A stretch of DNA of 64,000 nucleotides from the NCBI RefSeq assembly GCF_029852145.1, contig NC_079978.1:15365153-15429152 (forward strand), written 5' to 3'. The stretch's first letter is position 1. The number at the start of each line of letters is the position of its first letter. Below, piece by piece: positions 35,581-48,351 of the stretch. The notes beneath the pieces are model-generated. The model did no database searches. It worked only from the letters and a program-made list of their open reading frames with translations, and was not told the origin of the DNA. Position numbers and translations under genes: made by a program. This DNA is from Microplitis mediator. Its lineage: Eukaryota > Arthropoda > Insecta > Hymenoptera > Braconidae.

Positions 35581-38500
35581 ACACCGGCACACAAAAAAAA
35601 AAATTGTCTGTACACCGAGCGCCACCTATCTATGGGCATGTTTTTCGACCCACTGAATACGAATTTCAAGTCAGTTTAGGCCGTCCAGCCTTCAATTTCG
35701 AGTAAATTGCAAAAAACTCTAAAAAATAGCGAAAATTCGATGTTTTGGCAAGAAAAAAAATTTTGAAATTTAAGGTAAGCATAATTTTCATGTATTTTGA
35801 TCTGTTAAATACTAATTTCGATCGTACTTTAATCATAAACTTTTTTAATTATAAAAAAATTGTAAAATATCTTTAAAAATTGCAAAAATCGAAGATAATT
35901 GGGATTATCTTGGTACACAAAATTTTATGGACCCGGATTGACGAAGATTTTCATGTAATTTAATCTGCTTGATCTGATTCTGCAAAAAATTTGGCCCATA
36001 GTCCCCTCAAACATTCATAAAACTGCAAAAAAACGATAAAATAGCAGAAAATTGCTGCTGGGAATATAGAAAAAAATCTTTTAAACACAATTACACAAAT
36101 TTCTTGTATTTTTTACTTCTAAAATACCATATTAAGATCTAAGAATGTACACAAATTGGATTTTTAACGGTTTTTCGAGGGTATCGTACTGTTTTATTCT
36201 CAAATGATCTACGACGTGGATACCTCTTTTTCCACCTTTTCCTTTATTTAGTAAAAATTTACCATCGTGTTGGGATTTCAACTTCTTCGATGTGCAGACT
36301 TCATTTTATTGCATGATCGCTTGTACTTGCAACCAGGGCACCTCCTCGGGGTGACGGTGAGCAACAGAACCTTCTGGCAGAGTCCCTGGGTTAACGGCGT
36401 GTGTGCTGCCATAGCAGGTACAAGTGATGAGTACTTCACGATGCAGGGATTCGGAAACCCAGTATCGGCGTCTGGTCAGGGTAAGAAAGCAGGCCCGCAG
36501 GCGTCGTCATCTAGCGACTGGAACTCTTCAGTAGTGGGAAACTTGGCTACTGGAGAGTATACTATTACAAGAAGCAATTCCCATCTATGCAATAAGAGTT
36601 CTGATCTATTTTGTTACGTTTGTGGGGAGTTTTAGCCGGTAAAAAACCGCAGAACGTTTTCAGATAGATTAAAACGAAATTATGAAGAATGCTTTTGCAT
36701 TCAAATTACAAATTTGGATTCTGCCTGGGTCCCACACTTTGTTTGTGGTCAATGTTATACTATGTTGACGCGATGGGAAAAAACCAAAAACAGAGAAAAC
36801 TTAAAATTTACAATTCCCATGATCTGGACTTCACCAACTAGTTCGCATAACTGTTACTTCTGTATGACTGAAATCGCCGGTTTTACTTCGTCGAATAGAA
36901 GTAAAATACAGTACGCCAATGTTTCATCAGCTGTTAAGCCACAGAAAACAGTTATTGTTGATGAAACTGAAGCTCTTGAAGAGATGAAAGTAGAAAAAGA
37001 AGAAGTGCCAATGGAGGAAGAAGAGGAAGAAAAAATTTCTGAAGATGAAAATCCCAAAGATGAAGATTTCATGTCAGATGGGAAAACGAAAGACCCTGAA
37101 ACATTTAGTCGAGAAGAACTAAATGATCTCATACGAGATTTAAATTTGCCTAAGGATGGAGCTGAATTACTAGCATCAAGACTAAAAAATAAAAATTTGT
37201 TAGCTTAAAAGGTAACGGCTTACTTTTATCGGAATAGAGAAGAGGAGTTCCGGAAGTTTTTCACAAAGGACGATGAGAACTCGGTGGTGCACTGTTCCAA
37301 TGTTAAAGGCTTGGTTGACGAATTAAAACCTAATATCTTTAAAGACGATAAGTGGAGACTCTTTATAGATTCATCAACTATAAGTCTCAAAGCTGTCTTG
37401 CTTTACATTGAAAACATAGTAGGGCCAATTCCAATAGCCCATTCGACGGAGCTCAAAGAGACCTATGAAAATTTGGGAATTGTATTGGATAAGATAAAGT
37501 ATTCAGAACACCAATGGCAAATTTGCGGGGATCTTAAAATCGCAACACTTCTTTTAGGCCAACAATCAGGGTCCACAAAATATCCTTGCTATCTCTGTTT
37601 GTGGGATAGCAGAGACAGAAAGAATCATTATGTGAAAAAAGAATGGCCTACGAGAGTGCAATTAAATGTCGGTACTCATAATGTAATACGAACACCATTA
37701 ATTCAGCCTTCAAACTATTTGCTACCGCCACTTCACATCAAACTAGGTCTCATAAAACAATATGTCAAAGCTCTGGACAAGGATGGTGATTGTTTTCGGT
37801 ACTTGAGAGAAAAGTTTCCGGCGATAAGTGATGCCAAATTAAAAGAGGGAATTTTTAATGGACCCCTAATTAGAACTCTATTTCAGGATGCTAATTTTAT
37901 AGATGAAATGAATGATACGGAGAGAGCAGCTTGGGTAAGTTTCAAAAATGTGTGTCATATCTTTTTAGGAAATAATAAAAGTGAAAATTACAGGACAATA
38001 GTCGAAGAATTAGTGACTAACTACAAAAATTCAGGATGATTAATGAATCTAAAATCACACTTCCTAGATTCTCACATCGACCACTTTCCTGAGAATCTTG
38101 GGGAGTACAGTGAAGAACAGGGAGAACGTTTTCATCAAGACATGAGTAAAATGGAGACTAGGTATCAAGGAAATTGGAATATCAACATGATGGCAGACTA
38201 TTGCTGGACACTCAAAAGAGATACACCAAAAGAAAATAACAAACGATAGAGAAATCCACTCCGTAGATCATTTGAAAATAAAAGAGTTCGATACCACCGG
38301 AAAACAGTTTAAAAGTTGGGAAAATCATTTTTCTAATCTTGTTTATACGTCATTTTTATAGATTTTACAAATTTTTTTGCATTTTCAGATTTTAATCTTG
38401 TATTTTGTTAATAAAAAATACAAGAAATTTATTTAATTGAGTTTAAAAGATTTTTTTCCATTTTTTCAGCAGCAATATTCTGCTATTTTATCGATTTTTT

Positions 38501-38948
38501 GATATTTAATGAATGTTTGAGGGGACTATGGGCCAAATTTATTGTAGAATCAGATCGAGCAGATTAAATTATATGAAAATCTTCGTCAATCCGGGTCCAC
38601 AAAATTTTATATACCAAGATAATCCCAATTTTCTTCGATTTTTGCAATTTTTTATGATTTTTTACTTTTTTTGTTAGATTTGGAACGGTTTATGATTAAA
38701 GTACGATCAAAAGTGGTTTTTAACAGATCGAAATACATGAAAATTATGCTTGCCTTAGATCTCAAAATTTTTTTTCTTGCCAAAACATCGAATTTTCGCT
38801 ATTTTTTGGGGTTTTTTGCAATTTACTCGAAATTGAAGGCTGGACGGCCTAAACTGACTTGAAATTCGTATTCAGCGGGTCGAAAAACATGCCAGTAGAC
38901 GGGTGGCGCCCGGTGTACAGACAATTTTTTTTTTTTGTGTGCCGGTGT
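35581..38948 (+). mobile_element. DNA transposon with about 550 bp terminal inverted repeats
   Basis: Begins ACACCGGCACACAAAAAA at 35581 and ends with its reverse complement at 38948. The inverted repeats stay alignable for about 550 bp (35581-36130 against 38390-38948), with words such as CAGTTTAGGCCGTCCAGCC and CCATAGTCCCCTCAAACATT. One transposase pseudogene lies between. No unambiguous target duplication in the AT-rich flanks. Confidence 0.88.
36267..38249 (+). pseudogene. Transposase of unassigned superfamily, three in-frame stops
   Basis: One 661-codon frame broken by TAG (36633-36635), TAA (37206-37208) and TGA (38037-38039), with no frameshift. N-terminal zinc-binding part: LFCYVCGEF, HFVCGQCYTML and NCYFCMTEIAGF; an acidic stretch (Glu-rich, about codons 240-265); a short SAP-like LNDLIRDLNLPKDGAELLAS. 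Core: WRLFIDSSTISLKAVLL, PIAHSTELKETYENL, WQICGDLKIATLLLGQQSG, CYLCLWDSRDR, LPPLHIKLGLIKQYV and SEEQGERFHQDMSKMETRYQ. Proteins with this motif series are common in arthropod and cnidarian genomes; I cannot name the superfamily. FIDSS and CGDLK are candidate catalytic Asp sites. Confidence 0.8.
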
Positions 38949-41199
38949 TATTTAATACTTATTTAAGAACAAGGAATTTATTCTCTAATGTAAAATAAAT
39001 CTCTCAACACGTGGTTAAAATAAACGAATAATTTCATTATAAAAATACTAGCTTAAAGAGCACTTGGCTAACGTAAATATTATTCCCAAATCAATCAAAA
39101 ATAGCGGCAATGATGCCCAAAAATATAATTCCACAATTATAATTAGATTTTATTGTTATAATAAAAACGTGACCGTTCACTGTAATGGTGGACCCGAGAG
39201 GAAGCATTCCTCTCCTCGCAAGTTTTCGTGGGTCTATCACTTTCCCACGTGGTGATTTATGGTTTTGGCACCATCTATGATCAGACGTCGATACAGGTTA
39301 TCGAATGCTTAATTGATTGCTTCGCCTCACTCTAGGGGACACGCCGTATAGGCCCGCGTGATATCGCTCCTGCAATCCGGCTGTGTATACTCCTCAATTG
39401 ATGATCAGAGAGGACACTAATAGCACGTCGCTAATTGACGGGTCGATTTAAGTCCCTCTAGGGCTGTGAACACATCACGGGGCTCTCGTTGGAGAAATGT
39501 TCATACGAATATTTCTCTAGCTGACTACGGGTCCTCGAATAACCTGCAACAAAGAAAGGTGCTTCTCTGGACGGCCACGCGGATAGTTGGAATAATAAAT
39601 ATTTACCAGCAATGACGAACGTCTCGTCATAAAATATACAAAAATAGAGTGGTAATAACTTCACGGATTTTCGCATGGATATGAATAAACAAAACATTAT
39701 TGATTTATTATTAAATTTAGCGCACGAATTTTATGTTGCTTATATTATATTTGAATCGTATTCAAAGACATTTTTTCTCCTAGTTTTTTTTTTTATGTAC
39801 CCTTAACACGGTTTTGCCAACATCAATCCGTGCCATGCCTCGTCGCTCAGTAAAAACGTTTAACGCCTCTACTCATACTACTCTTCGGAATCTTCCACGT
39901 ATTTATGGATTTTTTGTTCGCTAACACTTTTTTTTTTAATTTTCAATACAAATATGGCGCTAAGATTACAGCCGATTGGCTCGATATAAAATCATTGAGC
40001 CGCGATCTCACTTTATATGCTTCAATGGAACGTGAGGAGCACGAGGTGTATGTGCGCGAACCACTCATATCGTTGTTCATTAGCTCACGCTCTAACGCTA
40101 AATTGAGCAGACTCGGTCACTGAAGCTTAGCAACGCTTAGTTAACTTGGAAATAAAGACCTTACTAGGTTTGTCAGAACAAGGATGAAGAAATGAAAGGA
40201 TACATGAAAGGAAGATAAAGGGTTGAATAAAAAAGCTAGAAAATAATGGTAACAAGAAAATAAATAGTAAGGATGAGCAAGTTACTTCAAAAGACAATTA
40301 GTATGTATATAATTTTTTTTATAATAATTTTTTTTTCATTGTGATTTTATATTTCTATCTTCCGATCAAGTGAATATTCAACGCTATTCTTGAACTTCTT
40401 TTATCTATACACAGAAAAATATCAAGTAAAGAACTCTTTCTATAGGCTGTTAGGGAAATGACAAATTATCGTCGTAAATAATTCGTTGATTTATGTTGAT
40501 ATTCAATCATATTGGATATATGGTAGTGAACCGAGTGGAAACTTCACTTCGCTTAGAACTCAATATACTTGAACATACGTATTTAACTACTTGGCATTCT
40601 TAAGTGGGCATAAACAAATAATTTTCATTTGTTATCCCGACTATAAACTACAGTTCGTATTTTGTTAGGTCCGAATTGTTACGTCGAGCTCAGACGCTGA
40701 ACTTATTATTTTTTTTATTGCAGTCAATTTTATTTTCTTGTTGAAGTTTAGTAGGCGACCAAATTTTACATTAAAACAAATTCAGGCTGATAAGACATAA
40801 TGTAATTTTGAGTATATTTTTGAAATAAGCTGAGGTTGTTTGTTTGACATTTATTAAAATGTTAGAGCAAACACCTAAAGGAAGTTTTAATGACCCCTCC
40901 GGTCACCATAGAGAAAACCGTATGAAAATAACATATATGGTCAAAATATATGATAAATATCAGACAATATGTGTCGCCAATTTAACTATAATTTCTGATA
41001 TATTTTTTTTATATAAAAAAATATAATATTCATCATATACAAGTCCCCATATGTTTAGCATATATAAAATACATATGTCAATCATATACGAAAAATACAT
41101 TCTGATCATATATAAAATTATGTATTTATATTGTGTATGGAAAAAAAAGTTGACAATTGATTTTATTAACATCCAAACCATTTAAAAGATGATAAGGAA
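38949..41199. other. Intergenic, two GC-richer blocks
   Basis: 39170-39560 is clearly richer in G and C than its surroundings, without a coding frame. 39900-40170 has CCAAT-like GATTGGCTC, TATAAAA at about 39986 and AATAAAG near 40150, like an LTR or short transcript unit, but no ends were found. 40930-41110 repeats CATATATG/ATCATATA words on both strands. Nothing else recognised. Confidence 0.35.
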
Positions 41200-41972
41200 G
41201 CAAAACAATCAAAAAAAAAAATTTTTTTAAATCGATTTTCTCGAAACAAAAAATTTTGAAAAAAAATTTTTTTTTTAATTTTTTTCAATAATTACTATGT
41301 TTGATTGATAAAATAAAGCTTGAAACTTTTAGGGTATTTTCAGGATACTTTGAGGTTGAAAAAAAACCGACGGTATCCTTTGTTAATCCGTTATATCCAA
41401 AGTTATACCAAGATTTCCAAATATCCTTAAATATGCAAATTTTCACCTGTTTTTTAATAAACATTATCGCTTCAAAAAATTTTTTCCATCAAAAGCCACT
41501 AATTTTGCCTTATAGAGAATGTTTTTCAATTTTCACAACCCTACTTCCATTCTCTGTACGACCAATATGTCCGGAGTTATTGATTATCAAATCTAAAATG
41601 GACTGTTTCGCTTTGATCAATAATAACTTGGCGCGAAATCTTGACTTTTGAGGCCGCCAAATTGAAGGGCATAAACTTTCCTAAAAGAGTCATAAGGTCA
41701 GATTATCAAAAAGAATTTATTGAAGCCCATAGACTTGTTGGAAGACGAGCAAAAATTTGAAAAAATTTTTTTTCGTCGGTTTTCTCAGGATTACTCCGGA
41801 ACCGTGCATGATTTAAAAATTTGAAGTCCAGATTTAAAAACTAGAAACTCAAGGCTACAATTTGCTTTTTTAATTTTTACTCTACAACCATTTTTCACGA
41901 AGTTACAGCATGTTGAAAATCACCCAAAAATTTATAATTTTTGTTTATATCCCTTAATTTTTGTGACCAGTG
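41200..41972 (-). mobile_element. One arm of a Tc1-like foldback element
   Basis: On the minus strand it begins CACTGGTCACAAAAATTAAG after TA (41973-41974) and continues with GATTTTCAACATGCTGTAAC. This is homologous to the start of the palindrome at 48463. The other arm is missing here; the interior ends in A/T runs around 41210-41280. No coding sequence. Confidence 0.65.
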
Positions 41973-41979
41973 TATATTA

Positions 41980-43014
41980 GGGTGATTCGGTTTGAACGAC
42001 TTTTTTTTGTTTTTCACCCCCACTTGAAAATATTGTTATAGACATTGAAAAAAAAATTCCCTGCAAGTTTCAGCCCTTAATTTTAATTTTAAGTACTTTA
42101 TATTTGATTACGAAGTTTTCCCATTTAAAATCCATAGGAAAGTTGGGATTTTTTATTTAATTCTCTATAACTCAGCCGCATTTTAAGTTATCGGATCACC
42201 GTTTGAGGCAATTTGATACTCTTCAAAAGTCTCCGTAATAGTTTTATTCGGACTCTAATTATTTTTTCTGTACTGGGTCTGAAAATAATTTTATTCGCTA
42301 CAAAAAAGGTCCTTTTAGTTAAGCGGCTCAAGTTCTTCGTTCACGTGATATAGGGATTTTAGTAATTTTGTAAATAAAATATTTGTCAAAAAATTCCACC
42401 AAAAGCTATTTCATTTCAATTTTAAAACAGTAAATAATTTTCCTTTCATTAGTTTGATACAGTCATTAAAATCAGAAGGGGTCAAATTGATGAACTTCGG
42501 AAAATTTTTGACAAATATTTTATTTACAAAATTACTAAAATCCCTATATCACGTGAACGAAGGACTTAAGCCACTTAACTAAAAGGACCTTTTTTGTAGC
42601 GAATAAAATTTTCTAAAAATTCGTTATGTGCACTATTTCTGTAAATTTCGTTATTTAGTTATATCAACTAAAAACCCAAAGTGTTATTAAAAATATTGGT
42701 TTCAGAACCAATACAGAAAAAATAATTAGAGTCCAAGTAATATTATTAAGGAGACTTTTAAAGAGTATCAAATTGCCTACGAAATGCCGCAAACGGCGAC
42801 CCGATAACTTAAAATGCGGCTGAGTTATGGAGAATTAAAAAAAAATCCCAACTTTCCTATGTATTTTAAATGTGAAAACTTCAAAATCAAATATAAAGTA
42901 CTTAAAATTAAAATTAAGGGCTGAAACTTGCAAGGAATTTTGTTTTTTATGTCTATAACAATATTTTCAAGTGGGAGAGAAAAACAAAAAAAAGTCGTTC
43001 AAAACGAATCACCC
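41980..43014. mobile_element. Foldback element, GGGTGATTC ends, TA target
   Basis: TA-GGGTGATTCGGTTTGAACG at 41978 is answered by GAATCACCC-TA at 43006-43016. Arms of 400-500 bp pair, for example CTATATCACGTGAACGAAG with its complement. Centre near 42410-42490. No frame. Confidence 0.85.
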
Positions 43015-43034
43015 TAGTGTGTACATATATATAT

Positions 43035-46000
43035 GGGGCATTCCATGCCAAATCACCGAGTTTTTTTTTCGACCCCTTTCGATTTGGCTAAAAATTTGGT
43101 ATTATTTTCTACCCTACCAATAACATTTTTCTGAATTTTTTCAGATTTTTTTACCCAACCCAAAAAAAGTTACGAATTTAAAAAAAAAACGCTCGTTTTT
43201 TTTCAAATTGCTATAACTTTGACACAAATTGACCTTTTAGCACTTTTTTTTTTTATTCTTGTTTTTAAATGTAGTTTTTAGAAAAAAATTCAAAAAATTT
43301 TCAGAAGTAAAGAACAATAAAATATTTTAGTTTTTTCAAGAAAACCGTAATTTTTTCGAAGTTCGCCACTTTTGATTTTTAATTTTTTTGTCTAAAAAAA
43401 AACTTCAACTAAAACCGTATTTAACCCCACTATTCCCATTTTGGGCCCACTTATTCTTCTCATTTTTTTTTTTTCGATTGAAAAAAAAAAGTTTTTTTAA
43501 ATTTTGCTTATTTTCTTAAACTTTACACTAAAACGAGTTTTGTTGGCTTTTATAACCTCCAAAGTAAAAAAAAATTAAACTAAAAAAAACAAAAACTGTA
43601 TTAATAAAAGTAAAATTATTTTATTTAAGTATAGTGTTTTATAATTTATACAATCTCAATATTCTAATTATTTGCGTTGATTCAGCGATTGTTTCCTCGG
43701 TTTCTTGATCACAGTGTTGTTTGGACTTTTGTGATGAAGAAAAGGACTTTACCTCCATAACAGAATTCAATAACGGTGTGATTTGATGAATTTTTTGTGT
43801 TGTTGGTATCGGTTTAGCACTTTTGAAACGTTCTTCCAATTGTTCTTTCATTGAATTATACTCTTCAATTTTTGAGAACTTAATATTTATATTTGGTAAG
43901 TTAATTAAGCACCACTCAAATAATTGTATCAGCGTTAATATCTGTAGATGAGGTGGCAACTGTAGACTAGCACGCGCGGCCATTCGTTTCAAGGTTCCAC
44001 CTATCCCATCACATGGCCCTTTGCCGTGTGCCGTAGCGAAGAAATTCCACTCGACTGTTATTGGAAAATCTTCCTTATAATGAGATAAATTAACAAAATG
44101 TTTAAAATTCTTATATTGTTGAGGCGCGCCGTCTGAGAAAAAAAAGATTTCACAAACGTCAGAAGACAGAGATTTCATGAAATCAATGATGATCCCAGAG
44201 TAAAGATGAACAGAAATCGCATCATGATTTAAACAATCAGATATAATCGCCATACTCTGATGCCTGAGTTCATTATCTTTTTTATAATAAATAACTACAG
44301 TGTAAACCGTAGCTTGATCGTTATTCCAGTGAAATCCTGGTGCAGCATCTTAAACAACGAACGAATAATTCTCAGCAAAGTCAACAATAACTATAAATTC
44401 GTTTTCATTTAAAGATTCTTTTACTTGTCTTAAGTATGCTGCTTGGTCTTTTGCAATAAAATTATGTGGCAAAAGAGCCTTCAATTTTTCACTGAAATCA
44501 TCAACAAAATCATTTATATTCTTTATTGTCGTTTCAAGGGTTACTCGTGGAGTAGACACCCATTGTTTATATTGAATTTCATCAATTTCATTGTTTTCCA
44601 TCTGAGTAAATAAATGTTTCTCTAAGTTTTCAACGCCTGGACAATAAGAACAATTATTAAAAAAGCACTCAGGTGATGGTGCTTGACATACAACAGCACT
44701 CAAACAATCATTGTAGGTTTTTAATAATAAATCAGTCCCTTCAGTTAATCGTGAAAAGTTGGCACCTGTTGAAGATATGAATAAAAATATATCAAGATGA
44801 TTAAATTAATTACAAATGTTGAGAATGGTAATTTTTGTAAATAAAATGATTCACATCAATGCTATAAATTTTATTTCTTCATGTTTCAACTTGCTTAAGA
44901 TTATTAATTTAATGTTTTGATGGATAGAGCAAACACAAACTGTATGAGTGTCACAACCACCAGCTAAAATACAATGCTTCGGATGTAGAGATGCAAACGA
45001 CAAAAATCCAATTTTGACATCTGGATATCTTGAGTTGAAAATTTTATGCAACTCTTTTAAATTGCAGAGTACTAAACGTTTCTGACATTGAACTTTAGTA
45101 CCACCATCGTTACGAACTGAAATGAAATCTTTTTTTCCTGTCATCATGCTACTCATTTCATCGTCGTTATAAAAATTTGTAACCTGTGACACTAGTTCAT
45201 CCGAAAGCTCACGGCCTGAAAATTTTATTAGATCGCAGAATTTATGAACATTTTCATCATGTGAAGAAATTTAGTAATTTATTTATTTGCAGTTTAATAT
45301 CTTACCAGTTTTTTTTTCAGGTACTGATAATATTCCATCAGCGGCAACAAGGTTTTTGGCTTTTCGTACCATATGCTCACTTGCACCCATCACTTCCATA
45401 ACCTTAGAAACGCTCCAACTCGATGGTAGAAGGGTCAAAATTTGGACACGTGTGGATCTACTCGAATTATCATCTTTAAATTTATCTCTCAAGCCGTTAA
45501 TAATTTCAGTAGCATCGGCATTGCTAAATTCATCATTTTTTTGAGTTTTTACACCTAATGCCTTTCGCAGATTTCTAGCAACACGAGTAACCTTCTGGTT
45601 TAAGTAAGTATCAGAAGTTCTTCCTTGTGCAGAAACTGGAGATTGATTTAATAATGTCAATGCTTCATTTATAGTAGGAAGAGTGATACCGAGACTCAAT
45701 TCAGACATTGATGGACTACTTTGGTGAATAATTAATTCTTGGCCACTTGATGATGGTTCTAGAAAATCATAGGAGTTACATACTGAAACAAATTAAATAT
45801 TTAAGATGTATACCTGACGGAACAGCATCTGAGGGTTGGTCGAACTAATTCGTAGTTCAAATTTTCTTCACTATCAATGCTCTGATTAGAATCATGATCA
45901 TTTTCATCAGATAAAGCTTCAGTGCATTGACGAAGTAATTTTTTGTCACATGCACTACATATACGGTTACTGGTAGATAAACGGAAATGAAGAGCCAAGT

Positions 46001-46953
46001 TTACAGGCAGATTACGTGAAGACGATTTTTTAATGTGTTTATCAAGATTCAAAGGGTTACAACAACGATCAGAAAATTTCGGCATGATAATTTTCTTCGA
46101 TAAAAGAAATCAATTTCAACAAAGTGCGATGAAAACACTAATATCATTCAAAAACATAACCTTAATAAGATTTAAAAAACAATGAGAAGTTACCTACATT
46201 ATCAATGGTAAATTTTCTTCTACTATTGACAATACGAACAGTTGGTGAAAAATTCGTTAAATAAAAAAGTTTTTAAAGCAACTATTTCGCGGAAAAAGAC
46301 AAAACTAAAAAAAAAATTAAAAAATTGAGAACACATTACCTAAAAAATATATTTGAAGTTAACAAAAATAATTTTACTCTTATTAATACAGTTTATGTTT
46401 TTTTTAGTTTAATTTTTTTTTTACTTTTGAGGTTATAAAAGCCGACCGAAATCGTTTTAGTGCAAAGTTTAAGAAAATAAGCAAAATTTGAAAAAACTTT
46501 CTTTTTTCAATCGAAAAAAAAAATTAGAAGAATAAGTGGGCACAAAATGGGAATAGTGGAGTTGAATACGGTTTTAGTTGAAGTTGTTTTTTAGACAAAA
46601 AAATTAAAAATCCAAAGTGTCGAACTTCGAAAAAATTACGGTTTTCTTGAAAAAACTAAAATATTTTATTGTTCTTTACTTCTAAAAATTTTGTTGAATT
46701 TTTTTCTAAAAACTACATTTAAAAACAAGAATAAACAAAAAAAAAGTGCCAAAAGGTCAATTTGTGTCAAAGTTATAGCAATTTGAAAAAAAAAGAGCGT
46801 TTTTTTTTCAAATTCGTAACTTTTTTTGGGTTGGGTAAAAAAATCTGAAAAAATTCAGAAAAATGTTATTGGTAGGGTAGAAAATAATACCAAATTTTTA
46901 GCCAAATCGGAAGGGGTCGAAAAAAAACTCGGTGATTTGGCATGGAATGCCCC
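43035..46953 (-). mobile_element. DNA transposon with about 590 bp terminal inverted repeats
   Basis: GGGGCATTCCATGCCAAATC at 43035 is matched by GATTTGGCATGGAATGCCCC ending at 46953. The repeats align for about 590 bp (43035-43625 and 46362-46953). Flanks are ATAT on both sides, so the duplication is probably ATAT or a longer AT word. A spliced minus-strand transposase gene fills the centre. Confidence 0.88.
43639..46085 (-). pseudogene. Spliced transposase of unassigned superfamily
   Basis: Exon 1 (46085-45814) starts MPKFSDRCCNPLNLDKHIKK with CC..H and CSACDKK zinc-like motifs. Exon 2 (about 45770-45307) holds LNQKVTRVARNLRKALG and SSWSVSKVMEVMGASEHMV. Its GTAAGA donor and a TTTTCAG acceptor at about 45218 join exon 3 in phase. 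Exon 3 holds VRNDGGTKVQCQKRLVL, HPKHCILAG and VCVCSIHQN. Exon 4 holds CPGVENLEKHL and VIVDFAENYSFVV, a TAA at 44352-44350, then FHWNNDQATVYTVVIYY, FFSDGAPQQYKNFKHF and FFATAHGKGPCDGIGGTLKR. D/E residues in DFAENY, SDGAPQ and PCDG are candidate catalytic sites. The exon 1-2 and 3-4 joins are out of phase as read, so more than one lesion is likely. Confidence 0.78.
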
Positions 46954-46963
46954 ATATATATTA

Positions 46964-47560
46964 GGGTGTCCGTTATTTCCCAAATCGATTTTTATTTACT
47001 GATCGCCCCCTGAATCTTTAGTTTATGACCTAAAAAAAAATATCCAACACAAACAGGCTCTTAATTTTCACATTAAACCGTGCCGAAATCATTTTATATT
47101 TTTCATTTAAATAACATGGAACTTTTAGGCTTTTGACTCTTAATTTTTTTCTCAGAAACAAATGAAAGTAAAAATTTTATCGAAGTATATCCTGATAGGA
47201 AATTGAACGTGCTACAAAAAAGTTCTCTTATGGATTTTCGATCAAATAACTCCTTCAAAAGTTATTTAACGTTAAACTTGTGTTTGATATCAATCCTATA
47301 ATATTTTTAATTCTACTTTCATTTTTACCGTTTTTGACTATAAAATCGTTGAAATAAAAAATAATTATTATTATCACTAGAGTACCGATGATCATTTATG
47401 TAGATTCCATGACCTAAACAGAAAATCAAGGGAAAAAAAAAATTGTTTTATGAGAAGTAATAGAAATAACATACCTTTCCTCATACAGACGAACTTTAAA
47501 ATGAATTAATGGAAAGTGGTGAAATAAAAATGTAAAAACTTTTTTGTCTATAATGTTATA
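46964..47560 (+). mobile_element. Remnant of a GGGTG-type foldback element
   Basis: After TA (46962-46963) it begins GGGTGTCCGTTATTTCCC. The interior shares the plan of the 5079 and 48352 elements (CATTTAAATAACATGGAA, GTATATCCTGATAGGAAATTGAACG, CTACAAAAAAG, TCAAAAGTTATT). Only one arm is present. Confidence 0.65.
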
Positions 47561-48351
47561 AGCACACTGCAAATCCAAGTGTTTAACTCAGTGTGTTAAA
47601 ATAAAACACGTTAGTGTTTTCTGCAACTTAAGCGCTTAGAAGTAAAACGGCATGAACGTTTAAGCAATCGCATAAATCATTACAAGTGTTTTAAAGGTTC
47701 GCGTAATACACTGAAGTGTTTAATCTGAAAACGTTTTATCCGTTTAAAGAAAAAAAACACTTTTAACTGTTTTATTATAAAGCGCTTACTATCACTTTAA
47801 ACGTTTAAAAAAACATCGAGTGTTTCAAATTAAAACAGATATTCTGGAATTAAACACTTTTTCAGAAAAAACGTTTAATCTAAAAAACATATATATTATA
47901 AAACGCTTAAATTTCTTAAACAGTTTAAAAAAATTTCATCAATTTTGTCAATCGACAAATGATACAAATAACAATTTCAAAATATAAAAGTGTAATAATT
48001 TTCAAACATATTTATGCATTACGACATAGATGTATCAAAACGTATTTTTTTGTATTGAAAATGAAATTTTACAATTGATTGAACTCGGTTCATATCATCC
48101 AATGAATTCTGAACGATCATAATTTATTAATGAAATAAATGTTAGATTTTTCATTTTAAACGACGATAGAGATATTCTTGAACTAATACATTTTTTCTTT
48201 CTTCAAAGTTAAGTTTCTGGGTATCAGCGTATTTTCTCTGATGACATTCTTTCTGTAATTAATAAGGAATAGTATTTTAACATAAACATATGATGAATCG
48301 AAAAAAATAGCCCGGGAAAAAATGCTTAGATATGATCATATCTGTTCATTA

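Noticed and set aside
39153..40170. A further LTR in the GC-richer block
   Set aside because: TATA and AATAAA words are present, but no paired TG/CA ends or target duplication could be found.
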